A DNA stretch of 64,000 bases from Streptomyces sp. CB02923. GTDB taxonomy: Bacteria; Actinomycetota; Actinomycetes; Streptomycetales; Streptomycetaceae. The DNA is taken from assembly GCF_001905005.1 (NCBI RefSeq), contig NZ_LWKZ01000027.1, forward strand, positions 372,001-436,000. Reading direction: 5' to 3'. The position numbers and the translations under genes were made by a program. Position 1 is the first letter of the stretch, and each line of letters opens with the position of its first letter. Under the pieces are notes generated by a model. That model ran no database searches and had not been told where the DNA came from. It saw nothing but the letters and a program-made list of their open reading frames with translations. Positions 17,843 to 28,004 of this stretch are shown piece by piece.

Positions 17843-18469
17843 TCAGCTCCCCGGGCGGACCGCCTCCCAGCCCCGCTCCAGCAGGTCGAAGATTTCTTCG
17901 GTGGCCCGGCGGGGAGCGGGGTACTGGTTGTCGAGGGTGCGGGAGGCGAGGGCGAAGTGGGCCAGGGCGGCGCAGGTGACGTCGTCCGCGGGGGCGCCGA
18001 CCTCCTCGGCGATGGCGCGGGCCAGGGCCGATTCGTGCCGCATCCACATGCGCTGGGCGTAGTCGCGTAGCGCCGGGGTGTCGGCGACCAGGCGGACGAA
18101 CGTGGCGATCTCGGGGTGCGTGGTGTCCTTCTCGGAGAGCAGGACGTACTCGCGCAGGGCCTGAAGGACCGACTGGCCGGGAGCCCGTTCGCGTACGGCG
18201 GCGACCAGGGCGGCCTCGATGTCGTCCTCCTGGTCGAAGACGAGCGCCTCCTTGCCGGCGAAGTGCTTGAAGAGGGTCGTCACCGACACGTCGGCGGCGT
18301 CGGCGATCTCCTTGACGCCGACCTGCTCGTAGCCGCGTTCCAGGAAGAGCCGCAGGGCGGCGTCGGCCAGAGCCTGGCGGGTCCGGGCCTTCTTGCGTTC
18401 GCGGCGGCCGACGGGGGCGTCGCCCTGGGAAGGCGGCGGGGGCTCGATGCGGGGAACGGGTTCGGTCAC
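17843..18469 (-). CDS. TetR-family regulator
   Basis: 208 residues, GTG start at 18469. Residues about 25-70 form the helix-turn-helix (L-F-L-E-R-G-Y-E-Q-V-G-V-K-E-I-A-D-A-A-D-V-S-V-T-T-L-F-K-H-F). The rest is the ligand domain, a paralogue of the fragment at 16195-16475. It is divergent from the flavin monooxygenase across 132 bp, the usual layout for a repressor and its target. It ends 6 bp from the convergent LysR-type gene. Confidence 0.88.
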   Translation of the reverse strand: MTEPVPRIEPPPPSQGDAPVGRRERKKARTRQALADAALRLFLERGYEQVGVKEIADAADVSVTTLFKHFAGKEALVFDQEDDIEAALVAAVRERAPGQSVLQALREYVLLSEKDTTHPEIATFVRLVADTPALRDYAQRMWMRHESALARAIAEEVGAPADDVTCAALAHFALASRTLDNQYPAPRRATEEIFDLLERGWEAVRPGS

Positions 18470-18601
18470 GGGTGCAGCTTACCTCGTGGTGTATCGAGTT
18501 CGAAGGTTGATTCGTTGCACTTTTTTAGTGGGTGTGCTTTTTTGGTGGAGGAGGCGCCGGACGATCGGTCCGGCGTTCCGTGCACCCCTGGAGGGGGACC
18601 C

Positions 18602-19735
18602 ATGAATGCCACCCGTGCGGCCCGTGTCGCGATCGTCGGGGCCGGCCCCGGCGGCCTCGCCTGCGCCCGCGTCCTGCAGCTCCACGGCCGCTCCGTCACC
18701 GTCTTCGAGCGCGAGGCGTCCGCCGACGCCCGCTCGCAGGGCGGCTCTCTCGACCTGCATCCGGACACGGGCCAGGCCGCCCTGCGGGCGGCGGGGGTGC
18801 TCGACCGGTTCCACGAGCTGTCCCGCCCCGAGGGCCAGGAGTGGCGGTCGCTGGACCATGCCACCGCGACCGCCCTGGAGCGCGAGTGGCCCGACGGGGA
18901 CGAGGGCGCGGGCACGGAGTACCGGCCGGAGATCGATCGCGGACACCTGCGGGGGCTGCTGCTGGACTCGCTCACTCCCGGGACGGTCCGGTGGGGGCGC
19001 CCCGCCGGTGCGGCCACCCCGCTCGGCGACGGCACCTGCCGCCTGGCGTTCGAGGACGGCACCACCGAGGACTTCGACCTGGTCGTCGGCGCCGACGGCG
19101 CATGGTCGCGGGTCCGGCCCGCCGTGTCGGACGCCCTGCCCGAGTACACCGGCGTCGCCTTCGTCGAGACCGGCTTCGACGACTGCGACGTACGCCATCC
19201 CGGCCTGGCGCGGCTGGTCGGCCCCGGCACCATGGTGGCGAAGGCCGGGTCCACGGGCCTGTTTGCCCAGCGCAACAGCAACGGCCACATCCGCGCCTAC
19301 CTGGCATTCCGGGCCCCGCTGGACTGGCACACGGCCGCCGGAGTGGACCTGGACGACGCGGCGGCGGCGCGTGCGCACTTCTCGAAGGTGCTCGACGGCT
19401 GGGACGAGGGGCTGCGCTACGCGCTGCTGAACGGCGACAGCGGCTTCGCCCACCGCCCCTTGTTCGCGCTGCCCGTGCCGCACATCTGGGACCACGTCCC
19501 GGGCGTGACCCTGCTGGGGGACGCCGCGCACCTGATGCCGCCGCTCGGCGTGGGCGTCAACCACGCGCTGCTCGACGGCGCCGATCTGGCCCAAGCGCTG
19601 ATCGCCGAGGAGCGGGTGGATGACGCCGTGCGTGCGTACGAAGGGCTGATGCTGCCCCGGTCGGCGGAACTGGCCAAGAGGTGCGCGGAGGGGCTGGGGC
19701 ACCTGATACCGCCGGTGGGGGCGGGCGGTCGGTAG
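18602..19735 (+). CDS. FAD-dependent monooxygenase (PHBH/TetX-like)
   Basis: 377 residues from the ATG at 18602, with GGAGGGGG 6 bases upstream. N-terminal FAD motif G-A-G-P-G-G-L near residue 13; the D-G motif V-V-G-A-D-G-A-W-S near residue 162; and G-D-A-A-H-L-M-P-P-L-G-V-G near residue 305, which binds FAD and begins the active site. The family hydroxylates aromatic substrates; the variant resembling TetX inactivates tetracyclines. Divergent from a TetR regulator, which suggests induction by its substrate, for example detoxification. The C-terminal thioredoxin-like domain of larger family members is absent. Confidence 0.85.
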   Translation: MNATRAARVAIVGAGPGGLACARVLQLHGRSVTVFEREASADARSQGGSLDLHPDTGQAALRAAGVLDRFHELSRPEGQEWRSLDHATATALEREWPDGDEGAGTEYRPEIDRGHLRGLLLDSLTPGTVRWGRPAGAATPLGDGTCRLAFEDGTTEDFDLVVGADGAWSRVRPAVSDALPEYTGVAFVETGFDDCDVRHPGLARLVGPGTMVAKAGSTGLFAQRNSNGHIRAYLAFRAPLDWHTAAGVDLDDAAAARAHFSKVLDGWDEGLRYALLNGDSGFAHRPLFALPVPHIWDHVPGVTLLGDAAHLMPPLGVGVNHALLDGADLAQALIAEERVDDAVRAYEGLMLPRSAELAKRCAEGLGHLIPPVGAGGR

Positions 19736-19810
19736 CCGGACGGCCAGTGGCCGAACTGTCGGCACGCGTACGGCCGGGGGATGCACCTGCCCCGTGGCTC
19801 CGAAGTACTA

Positions 19811-19918
19811 CGGGTACGGGCCGCCCGGGGGCGCCGTAGAGAGACACGGGTACGGGCCGCCCGGGGGCGCCGTAGAGAGACACGGGTACGGGCCGCCCGG
19901 GGGCGCCGTACAGAGACG
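19811..19918. repeat. 36-bp tandem repeat, three copies
   Basis: The unit starting CGGGTACGGGCCGCCC recurs at 19811, 19847 and 19883. Copies 1 and 2 are identical; copy 3 differs near its end. Although 36 is a multiple of 3 and one frame would read GYGPPGGAVERH three times, there is no ribosome-binding site and the frame continues into hairpins, so I read it as intergenic. Confidence 0.85.
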
Positions 19919-19922
19919 GGTA

Positions 19923-20008
19923 CGCCCCGGCCGGGCGGAAGTGCCGGCCGGGGCGGACCCGTATGCGTACGTGCGGGGCGCGGCGGACGGGGAGCGCCCC
20001 GTCCGCCG
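19923..20008. terminator. Two hairpins between monooxygenase and icd
   Basis: Perfect 12-bp inverted repeats: 19923-19934 with 19944-19955, and 19981-19992 with 19997-20008. The second is 9 bp past the icd stop. They lie between convergent genes and probably end both transcripts. Confidence 0.65.
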
Positions 20009-20016
20009 GCGCCGCG

Positions 20017-22239
<2,223 letters not shown>

Positions 22240-22667
22240 CGGGTGCTCCGCTCCACGTCTGCAACATTGCTCGACATCAAGATATCTCGTGAGCGGGTCC
22301 TTTCCGGAAGGGGCCTGTCCATGGGGGCGGGGTCGGGGGCGAGGCATGGGCCCTGTGCCGACGTCCGGGCGGTCTCCCGTCGGCCGCCGATCGCTCCCCC
22401 ATCGGCATCCGGTCGCTCTCCCGTCGGCCGCCAGTCGCTCCCCCGTCGGCATCCGGCAGGCCCTCGGCAGGCCCCGGCGGGCGCCTACCGCACGCTCCGC
22501 ACGAGCGACGAAGTCATAGCAATCCTACAAAATCGAGCCGACGATCTCCGTGGAAGCTGTCACCTGTCAGCTCACAATCCCCCTGCCAGAGTGAACAGCA
22601 AGCCGATCGCTCCCCACCCGCACACGACCCGGGGAGTTGTCTCCATACGACAAAGGGAGTTCATCTC
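22240..22667. other. 428-bp intergenic region with divergent promoters
   Basis: No gene is seen. It should hold promoters for icd (left) and the ketosynthase (right). The stretch around 22270-22286 has an imperfect palindrome CTCGACATCAAG followed by GATATC, a possible regulator site for icd. The part near 22505-22540 is AT-rich and may hold the ketosynthase promoter. A 44-bp tandem duplication lies in the middle. Confidence 0.5.
22373..22460. repeat. 44-bp tandem duplication
   Basis: Two copies of a unit starting TCTCCCGTCGGCCGCC at 22373 and 22417, with a few mismatches, between icd and the ketosynthase gene. Each copy itself holds two similar halves containing C-T-C-C-C-(C)-x-T-C-G-G-C. 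Confidence 0.8.
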
Positions 22668-23891
22668 GTGCCTGCTGTCACCGACGATGTGGTGGTCACC
22701 GGACTCGGGGCCACGACGCCGCTGGGCGGGGACGCCGCCTCGACCTGGGACGCCATGCTGGCCGGGCGGTCCGGCATCAGCGCCATCGAGGAGGAGTGGG
22801 CGGCCGCCCTGCCCGTACGGATCGCGGGCCGGCTCGCGGTCGAGCCCGGCATGGTGCTGGACCGGGTGCAGGCCCGGCGCATGGACCGGTGCGAGCAGGT
22901 CGCGCTCGTCGCGGCCCGCGAGGCGTGGGCCGACGCGGGCGCCCCGGCCGTCGACCCGGAGCGGCTGGCCGTGGTGATCGGTACGGGTACGGGCGGCGCG
23001 CTCACCATGCTCGGCCAGGACGACGTCCTCGAAGCCTCCGGCGTACGGAAGGTGTCCCCGCACACCGTCCCGATGCTGATGGCGAACGGTCCCGCCGCCT
23101 GGGTCAGCATCGAACTGGGAGCACGCGGCGGCGCCCACACCCCGGTCAGCGCCTGCGCCTCCGGGGCCGAGGCCATCGCCATGGGACTGGACCTGATCCG
23201 CCTCGGCCGGGCCGACGTGGTCGTGGCGGGCGGCGCCGAAGCCTGCGTCCATCCGCTGCCGATGGCCGGCTTCGCCCAGGCCAAGGCGCATTCGAGGCGC
23301 AACGACGAGCCGCGGCTGGCATCCCGCCCGTTCGACGTCGACCGGGACGGTTTCGTGATCGGTGAGGGTTCGGCCGTGGTCGTCCTGGAGCGCGCCGGGT
23401 TCGCCGCCGCCCGCGCGGCCCGCGCGCACGCCACCCTCGCGGGCGCGGGCGTCACCTCGGACGCCCACCACATCACGGCCGCCCACCCCGCGGGCCAGGT
23501 CCGCGCGATGCGGCTGGCCCTGACCGCCGCCGGGCTGTCCCCGCGCGAGGTCGGGCACGTGCACGCCCATGCGACGTCCACGCCCCTGGGCGACCTCGCG
23601 GAGGCCCAGTCGATCACGGAGGCCGTCGGCACCCACCCGTCCGTCACCGCGACCAAGTCGATGACCGGGCATCTCTTCGGAGCGGCGGGAGCGACCGGCG
23701 CGCTCGCCGCGATCCTCGCCGTACGCGACGGTGTCGTCCCCGCGACGCAGAATGTCGACACCCTCGACCCGGAGGTCGGGCTCGACGTCGTCACGGGCGA
23801 GCCGCGCAAGGGTGCCCCGTCCGCGGCTCTGACGAACTCCTTCGGGTTCGGCGGCCACAACGCCTGCCTCGTCTTCACACCGGCGCCCTGA
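22668..23891 (+). CDS. Stand-alone beta-ketoacyl synthase (KAS II/FabF-like)
   Basis: 407 residues, GTG start with AAAGGGAG 8 bases upstream. Thiolase fold with the condensing triad Cys163 (in S-A-C-A-S-G), His301 (in H-A-H-A-T-S-T) and His335 (in M-T-G-H-L-F-G), and Lys330. It should perform decarboxylative condensation of malonyl-ACP with an acyl-ACP. No ACP, chain-length factor or other fatty-acid gene is next to it, so it is not the housekeeping fab operon. It may be an auxiliary fatty-acid enzyme. The usual E-A-H-G-T-G-T motif is altered to H-A-H-A-T-S-T, which may affect substrate use. Confidence 0.85.
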   Translation: MPAVTDDVVVTGLGATTPLGGDAASTWDAMLAGRSGISAIEEEWAAALPVRIAGRLAVEPGMVLDRVQARRMDRCEQVALVAAREAWADAGAPAVDPERLAVVIGTGTGGALTMLGQDDVLEASGVRKVSPHTVPMLMANGPAAWVSIELGARGGAHTPVSACASGAEAIAMGLDLIRLGRADVVVAGGAEACVHPLPMAGFAQAKAHSRRNDEPRLASRPFDVDRDGFVIGEGSAVVVLERAGFAAARAARAHATLAGAGVTSDAHHITAAHPAGQVRAMRLALTAAGLSPREVGHVHAHATSTPLGDLAEAQSITEAVGTHPSVTATKSMTGHLFGAAGATGALAAILAVRDGVVPATQNVDTLDPEVGLDVVTGEPRKGAPSAALTNSFGFGGHNACLVFTPAP

Positions 23892-23979
23892 GCGCCCGCA
23901 CGCCGGTAGAGCTCCTGGCAACCCGTACGCGCGCCGGGCGGGGCCCGGCCCGGGTGGACCGATGCGGCACGCCGGGGCG

Positions 23980-24031
23980 GTACGCCGGTGCAGCGCTCCG
24001 GGGCAGTACGCCGGTGCAGCGCTCCGGGCAG
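23980..24031. repeat. 26-bp tandem duplication upstream of the ECF41 promoter
   Basis: The unit GTACGCCGGTGCAGCGCTCC plus 6 bases occurs at 23980 and 24006. Partial copies flank it on both sides (GCACGCCGGGGCG before, GCACTCCGGGGCG after). It ends 16 bp before the sigma factor promoter. Confidence 0.8.
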
Positions 24032-24046
24032 CACTCCGGGGCGGTC

Positions 24047-24073
24047 TGTCACATCGGAGGGAAACGGTTCGTC
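24047..24073 (+). promoter_or_regulatory. ECF41-type autoregulatory promoter
   Basis: TGTCACA (24047-24053), 16 bases, then CGTC (24070-24073). This equals the published ECF41 recognition motif, TGTCACA at -35 and CGTC at -10 with 16 bases between. It lies 37 bp upstream of the GTG of the ECF41-like sigma gene, so the factor very probably transcribes its own gene. Confidence 0.8.
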
Positions 24074-24109
24074 ATCGTTGCGACGGAACCCGACAGGAGA
24101 ATGTGACCA

Positions 24110-25021
24110 GTGGACGAGAAAGAATTCCTGGCCGAGCGCTTCGAGGAGCACCGGGCGCATCTGCGGGCGGTGGCCTACCGGATGCTCGGCTCGCTGAGCG
24201 AGGCGGACGACGCCGTACAGGAAGCCTGGCTGCGGCTCAGCCGCTCCGACGCCGACGGCATCGGCAACCTCGGCGGATGGCTGACGACCGTCGTCGGCCG
24301 GGTGTGCCTGGACCTGCTGCGGACGCGTACGGCGCGCGGCGAGGAGCCGTTCGACGTACGGGTGCCCGACCCCGTCATCGGCAGCGCGAGCGGCAACGGA
24401 ACCGGCAGCGGTACGGACGGCACCGATCCGGAACACCAGGCCCTGCTGGCCGACGCGGTCGGTCTCGCCCTCCTGGTGGTGCTCCAGACGCTGGCGCCCG
24501 CCGAACGGCTCGCGTTCGTCCTGCACGACATGTTCGCGGTGCCGTTCGACGAGATCGGGCCCGTCGTCGGGCGCACCCCGGCCGCCACGCGGCAGCTCGC
24601 CAGCCGGGCCCGCCGCCGGGTGCGGGGCACGGCCGCCGCGCCGGACGCCGACCTCGCCCGGCAGCGTGAGGTGGTCGACGCCTTCCTCGCCGCCTCACGC
24701 GGCGGCGACTTCGAGGGCCTGCTCGCGGTGCTCGATCCGGACGTGGTGCTCCGTACCGACCCGGGCGCCGCGTTCCCCGGCCTGGCCAGGACGGTCCGCG
24801 GGGCGCGCGAGGTGGCCGGCCGGGCACTCCACTTCCGGCACCCGGCGCACGATGTCCGGCACGCGCTGGTGAACGGGGCGGCGGGCATCGTGGCGGTCGC
24901 GGACGGGGTGCCGGTGTCGGTGCTGGGGCTGACGGTCGCGGGCGGGAAGATCGTCGCGATCGACATCCTCGCGGATCCGGAACGGCTGCGGGGGCTGGAC
25001 CTGACGGCAATCGAGGAATAG
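24110..25021 (+). CDS. ECF41-family RNA polymerase sigma factor
   Basis: 303 residues. Residues 10-75 are sigma region 2 (R-M-L-G-S-L-S-E-A-D-D-A-V-Q-E-A-W-L-R), residues about 120-175 region 4 (F-V-L-H-D-M-F-A-V-P-F-D-E-I). Residues about 185-295 are a SnoaL-like domain fused to the C-terminus. That extra domain defines ECF41/SigJ-type factors; it replaces a separate anti-sigma factor and tunes activity. GTG start after AGGAG. The gene is preceded by its own predicted promoter. The usual COE-type partner gene (carboxymuconolactone decarboxylase, oxidoreductase or epimerase) is not next to it; the nearest gene is a VOC protein on the other strand. Confidence 0.92.
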   Translation: MDEKEFLAERFEEHRAHLRAVAYRMLGSLSEADDAVQEAWLRLSRSDADGIGNLGGWLTTVVGRVCLDLLRTRTARGEEPFDVRVPDPVIGSASGNGTGSGTDGTDPEHQALLADAVGLALLVVLQTLAPAERLAFVLHDMFAVPFDEIGPVVGRTPAATRQLASRARRRVRGTAAAPDADLARQREVVDAFLAASRGGDFEGLLAVLDPDVVLRTDPGAAFPGLARTVRGAREVAGRALHFRHPAHDVRHALVNGAAGIVAVADGVPVSVLGLTVAGGKIVAIDILADPERLRGLDLTAIEE

Positions 25022-25079
25022 GGGGGAGGGAGAGGGGGAACTGCCCCGGCCCCGGCTGGAGGGGGAAGGGAACTGACGG

Positions 25080-25134
25080 GGGCGGGGATACGGACCCGAC
25101 ATGGGGGCGGGGGCAGGGCGGGGATACGGACCCG
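25080..25134. repeat. 19-bp direct repeat in a G-rich gap
   Basis: GGGCGGGGATACGGACCCG occurs at 25080-25098 and 25116-25134, 36 bp apart. The surrounding 25021-25130 has many runs of 3-6 G on this strand. Confidence 0.75.
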
Positions 25135-25138
25135 TCGT

Positions 25139-25173
25139 GCGGGCGCCCGCGGTTCGTTGCCGCGGGCGCCCGC
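25139..25173. terminator. Bidirectional hairpin terminator
   Basis: Perfect 14-bp GC-only arms (25139-25152 and 25160-25173) with loop TTCGTTG between the convergent sigma and VOC genes. Confidence 0.75.
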
Positions 25174-25234
25174 CCCCGTCACGGGCTCAGGCTCCGGGAC
25201 GCCTGCCGTACCGGCCGGGCCGGAACCGGAACGC

Positions 25235-25663
25235 TCAGGCGGACGAGGCCTCTTCGGCGCCGCCCGGCGTCTCCAGCGGGTCGCCGCCCCCGTACGGACG
25301 GGTGATGATCTCCATCCCGTGGCCTGCCGGGTCGTGGAAGTAGACCCCGCGTCCGCCGTCGTTGTGGTTGATCTCCCCCGGCTGCTTCCCGTGCGGGTCG
25401 GCGAAATAGGTGAGGCCCGCCTGCTCGATCCGCGCGAAGGCGGTGTCGAATTCCGCTTCGCTGACGAGGAAGGCGTAATGCTGTATGACGATCGACTCCG
25501 CCGGGATCGTGGCGAAGTCCAGGGTGACACCGTTGGCGGTGTCCACGGGAAGGAACGGGCCCCATTCCGTACCGACTTCGAGCCCGAGGATGTGCGCCAG
25601 GAAGGTGGCGGATTCCCGGTTGTCCCGGGAGTGGATGATGGTGTGGTTCAACTGCACTGACAC
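25235..25663 (-). CDS. VOC-superfamily (glyoxalase/dioxygenase fold) protein
   Basis: 142 residues from the GTG at 25663, which has GGAGG 9 bases upstream. The fold begins with L-N-H-T-I-I (metal-ligand His), has Q-H-Y-A-F-L in the middle and ends with V-Y-F-H-D-P-A-G-H-G-M-E-I-I, the second beta-alpha-beta-beta-beta unit with a Glu ligand. VOC members bind a metal and isomerise, cleave or sequester small molecules, including resistance proteins; the substrate is not predictable. A longer upstream start adds only Arg-rich sequence and is rejected. Confidence 0.78.
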   Translation of the reverse strand: MSVQLNHTIIHSRDNRESATFLAHILGLEVGTEWGPFLPVDTANGVTLDFATIPAESIVIQHYAFLVSEAEFDTAFARIEQAGLTYFADPHGKQPGEINHNDGGRGVYFHDPAGHGMEIITRPYGGGDPLETPGGAEEASSA

Positions 25664-25910
25664 GGTGGAATGCCTCCGCAAGGCAAACTCACGGACACCT
25701 CCATGCCTCACCCGATCGGTGACCGACACGCGATGCCGTCGACGCCGATGGTAAGCGGCATCCCCGCTTTCGTCGAGTTGCTGCCCGGCGCCCTGACGGG
25801 CCTGTTGGAAGCATGATCACCCCCAAGACGAGCCCGACCGGTTCTCCGCCGAGCACCGAGCACAACATCACTCCATGGAGGCGAAGTTGCCCGCATGCCA
25901 TGATCAGCGC

Positions 25911-26738
25911 GTGACCGATCCCGAGGCCGTCGCGGCCGTGGCAGACATGACCGACATGACCGACCGCGCTGCCCGGGTGCGCGCGGCAGCCCGTAACAAC
26001 GCCGAGTGGTGCGACACGGTCTGCCGTGCGCACGGCGTGGAGGGCGACTTCAGCGGCGGCGTCTGGACCAGTCCCCGCCGCACTCCCCCGCTCTATCCGG
26101 ACGCCGTGACCCTCACGGACCGCCCCGGCACAGCCGCGGAACTTCTGGCCCGGATCGACCTGGCTGCCCCCGGCTGCTCGGTCAAGGACAGTTTCGCGTG
26201 CCTGGACTTGGCTCCGGCGGGCTTCGAGGTGCTCTTCGACGCCCAGTGGATCCACCGTCCGGCGCACGCCCCCGATACCCCCCTCATCCCCGGCCTCACT
26301 CCCACCGTCTCCGCTTCCGTAGCGCCGTCCACCGGCCGACCGGCATGGGACGTCGTCACCGCGCCCGGGGACCTGCTCGCCTGGGCGGCCGCCTGGGGAG
26401 CCGGGCCGGGCGACTGCGGCCCGTTCCGGGCGGAACTGCTGGCGGATGACTCCACCCGCTTCCTGCGTGCCCGGTCCGCCGACGGAACGGTCCTGGCCGG
26501 AGCCGTCGCCACGCTCGGCACGACGGCGGTCGGCCTGTCCAACGTCTTCACCACCCCTGAGGCCGCCGCGGCGGGAACGGGCCCGCGCGACACCTGGGCA
26601 GGCTGCGTGTCGGCCGTGACCGCCCGATGGCCCGGCCTGCCGGTCGTCGGCTACGAATCCGGCGCCGATCTGGAGGCAGCGGTGGCGAACGGATTTCTGC
26701 CGGTCGGGCCCCTGCGCGTCTGGTGGCGGAGGGAGTGA
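25911..26738 (+). CDS. Unassigned protein, possibly GNAT-like
   Basis: 275 residues from the GTG at 25911. I do not recognise the family with certainty. It has an N-terminal helical part (A-A-R-N-N-A-E-W-C-D-T-V-C-R), a middle domain, and a C-terminal part (L-A-G-A-V-A-T-L-G, then S-N-V-F-T-T, then V-V-G-Y-E-S-G-A-D-L) that resembles the closing strands of an acetyltransferase, ending W-W-R-R-E. CATGAT ends 6 bases before the GTG, which fits a -10 box with a leaderless transcript. The 247 bp upstream, back to the VOC gene, hold nothing else that I can support. Confidence 0.5.
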   Translation: MTDPEAVAAVADMTDMTDRAARVRAAARNNAEWCDTVCRAHGVEGDFSGGVWTSPRRTPPLYPDAVTLTDRPGTAAELLARIDLAAPGCSVKDSFACLDLAPAGFEVLFDAQWIHRPAHAPDTPLIPGLTPTVSASVAPSTGRPAWDVVTAPGDLLAWAAAWGAGPGDCGPFRAELLADDSTRFLRARSADGTVLAGAVATLGTTAVGLSNVFTTPEAAAAGTGPRDTWAGCVSAVTARWPGLPVVGYESGADLEAAVANGFLPVGPLRVWWRRE

Positions 26739-26814
26739 GGCACCGAACACTCCCCCGGCCGAATACCGCCCACGCACCCGCGGGAGTGGCGGAAGGGACG
26801 TAACAAGAACAGCC

Positions 26815-27933
26815 GTGCGGGCGATGACGGAGGGCATGACGACTCGATTAGCAGGGGCCTGGGTGGCCCTTCTTCTTGTCCTGACCGCCCTGTTCGCGGC
26901 GGGTCCCGCGCTCGCCGCCACCGCCGCCACGCCCCCCGCCGGTTCCACCGTCCCCGTCGGCACCACCGCCCCCACCGGCCCCGACATTGCCGTCTCGCAG
27001 GCGGGTAACTATCCGACGACGCCCAACAGTTACGGGAACTTCTCCGTCAGCTGGGCCTCGGTCGGTACGGCCGACGTCACCGGGATCACTCGCCTGACCG
27101 TGGACCTGCCGCCCGGTCTGAGGACCGGTGGCGCGCTGATGTATTCGACGCCTTACGACTACACGTTCGAACAGACCGTGTCGCCGGACGGGCGGCGTCT
27201 GGAGGCGACCTTCCGCGGGACCCGGGTGCCCGGCCGCGGTGACTTCATGAAGGTGCAGGTGTCCGCGGGGGCGGAGCGTCCGTCCGGGGTGATCAGGGCC
27301 ACCGTGGCCAACCGGGGCGACGTCGACCCCGCCGACAACGTGAGCACGTACACGGTCAACGGCCCGCAGCAGCCCGCCGAGGTGCCGTATCCGCCGGTGG
27401 TGACCGGGATCGGCACGGCCACCGGGCCGGGCGCCGGCGGCACCGCCGTCACCCTCACCGGGACCGGCCTGGACACCGGGTTCGTGCTCTTCGGGACCGC
27501 CGGGGCCACCGCGTCGCACTGCACGGCCACGCAGTGCACGGCCATCACGCCCGGCGGTTCCGGCAGTGTTCCCGTCACCGTCGTCACACCGGGCGGGGCC
27601 GCGGACGCACCGGGCGGCTTCGCCTACACCGGACCGCCGCCCGCGCCGCCCGCCGCTCCGGTGGTGACGGGGCTGAACGCGCGCGGCGGCCCGGCACAGG
27701 GCGGGAGTTCGGTGTATGTCCTCGGCAGGAACCTGGCGGGCGGCACGATCGCGTTCGGGGACGCTCCGGCGGCGCACGTGTCCTGCGGGGACTCCTTCTG
27801 CAGCAGCACTTCGCCCGCCGGATCGGGGACCGTGCACGTCACCGTGACGACGGCGGGCGGTACGAGCGCGACGGTGGACGCGGACCGGTTCACGTACACG
27901 GACGCGACGGCTCCGGCCGCCCGGCGGCGCTGA
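26815..27933 (+). CDS. Secreted IPT/TIG-domain protein with a TTA codon
   Basis: 372 residues from GTG 26815; ATGs at 26824 and 26836 are alternatives and no start has a good ribosome-binding site. A Sec signal peptide (A-W-V-A-L-L-L-V-L-T-A-L-F) ends near A-L-A-A. Residues about 50-180 form a beta-rich domain of unknown type. Two IPT/TIG immunoglobulin-like repeats follow: P-P-V-V-T-G-I-G-T-A-T-G-P-G-A-G-G-T near residue 195 and P-V-V-T-G-L-N-A-R-G-G-P near residue 282, each with a C-x(4-5)-C pair. The leucine before A-G-A-W is coded by TTA (26848-26850), so translation should need the bldA tRNA. Probably a cell-surface or extracellular binding protein linked to development. Confidence 0.75.
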   Translation: MRAMTEGMTTRLAGAWVALLLVLTALFAAGPALAATAATPPAGSTVPVGTTAPTGPDIAVSQAGNYPTTPNSYGNFSVSWASVGTADVTGITRLTVDLPPGLRTGGALMYSTPYDYTFEQTVSPDGRRLEATFRGTRVPGRGDFMKVQVSAGAERPSGVIRATVANRGDVDPADNVSTYTVNGPQQPAEVPYPPVVTGIGTATGPGAGGTAVTLTGTGLDTGFVLFGTAGATASHCTATQCTAITPGGSGSVPVTVVTPGGAADAPGGFAYTGPPPAPPAAPVVTGLNARGGPAQGGSSVYVLGRNLAGGTIAFGDAPAAHVSCGDSFCSSTSPAGSGTVHVTVTTAGGTSATVDADRFTYTDATAPAARRR

Positions 27934-28004
27934 CCACCGTGCGGGCGGGGTGACCACCACCGTACGGACGGAACGACGGCACCCCACCCCTCCCCGCAGC
28001 CCCA

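Noticed and set aside
18470..18601. Palindromic operator between TetR and the flavin monooxygenase
   Set aside because: An operator is expected here, but I found only short, unconvincing symmetry around TTCGAA and a weak TTGCAC-N17-TTTTTT promoter.
19811..19918. CRISPR array
   Set aside because: Repeats are directly adjacent with no unique spacers, and no cas genes are present. The same applies to the other tandem repeats.
25021..25134. G-quadruplex regulatory element
   Set aside because: The G-runs are numerous but lie between convergent genes and are ordinary for this base composition; noted only as a direct repeat.
25664..25910. Possible gene remnant between the VOC gene and the unassigned protein
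   Set aside because: Short frames exist on both strands, but none shows a family motif or a ribosome-binding site.
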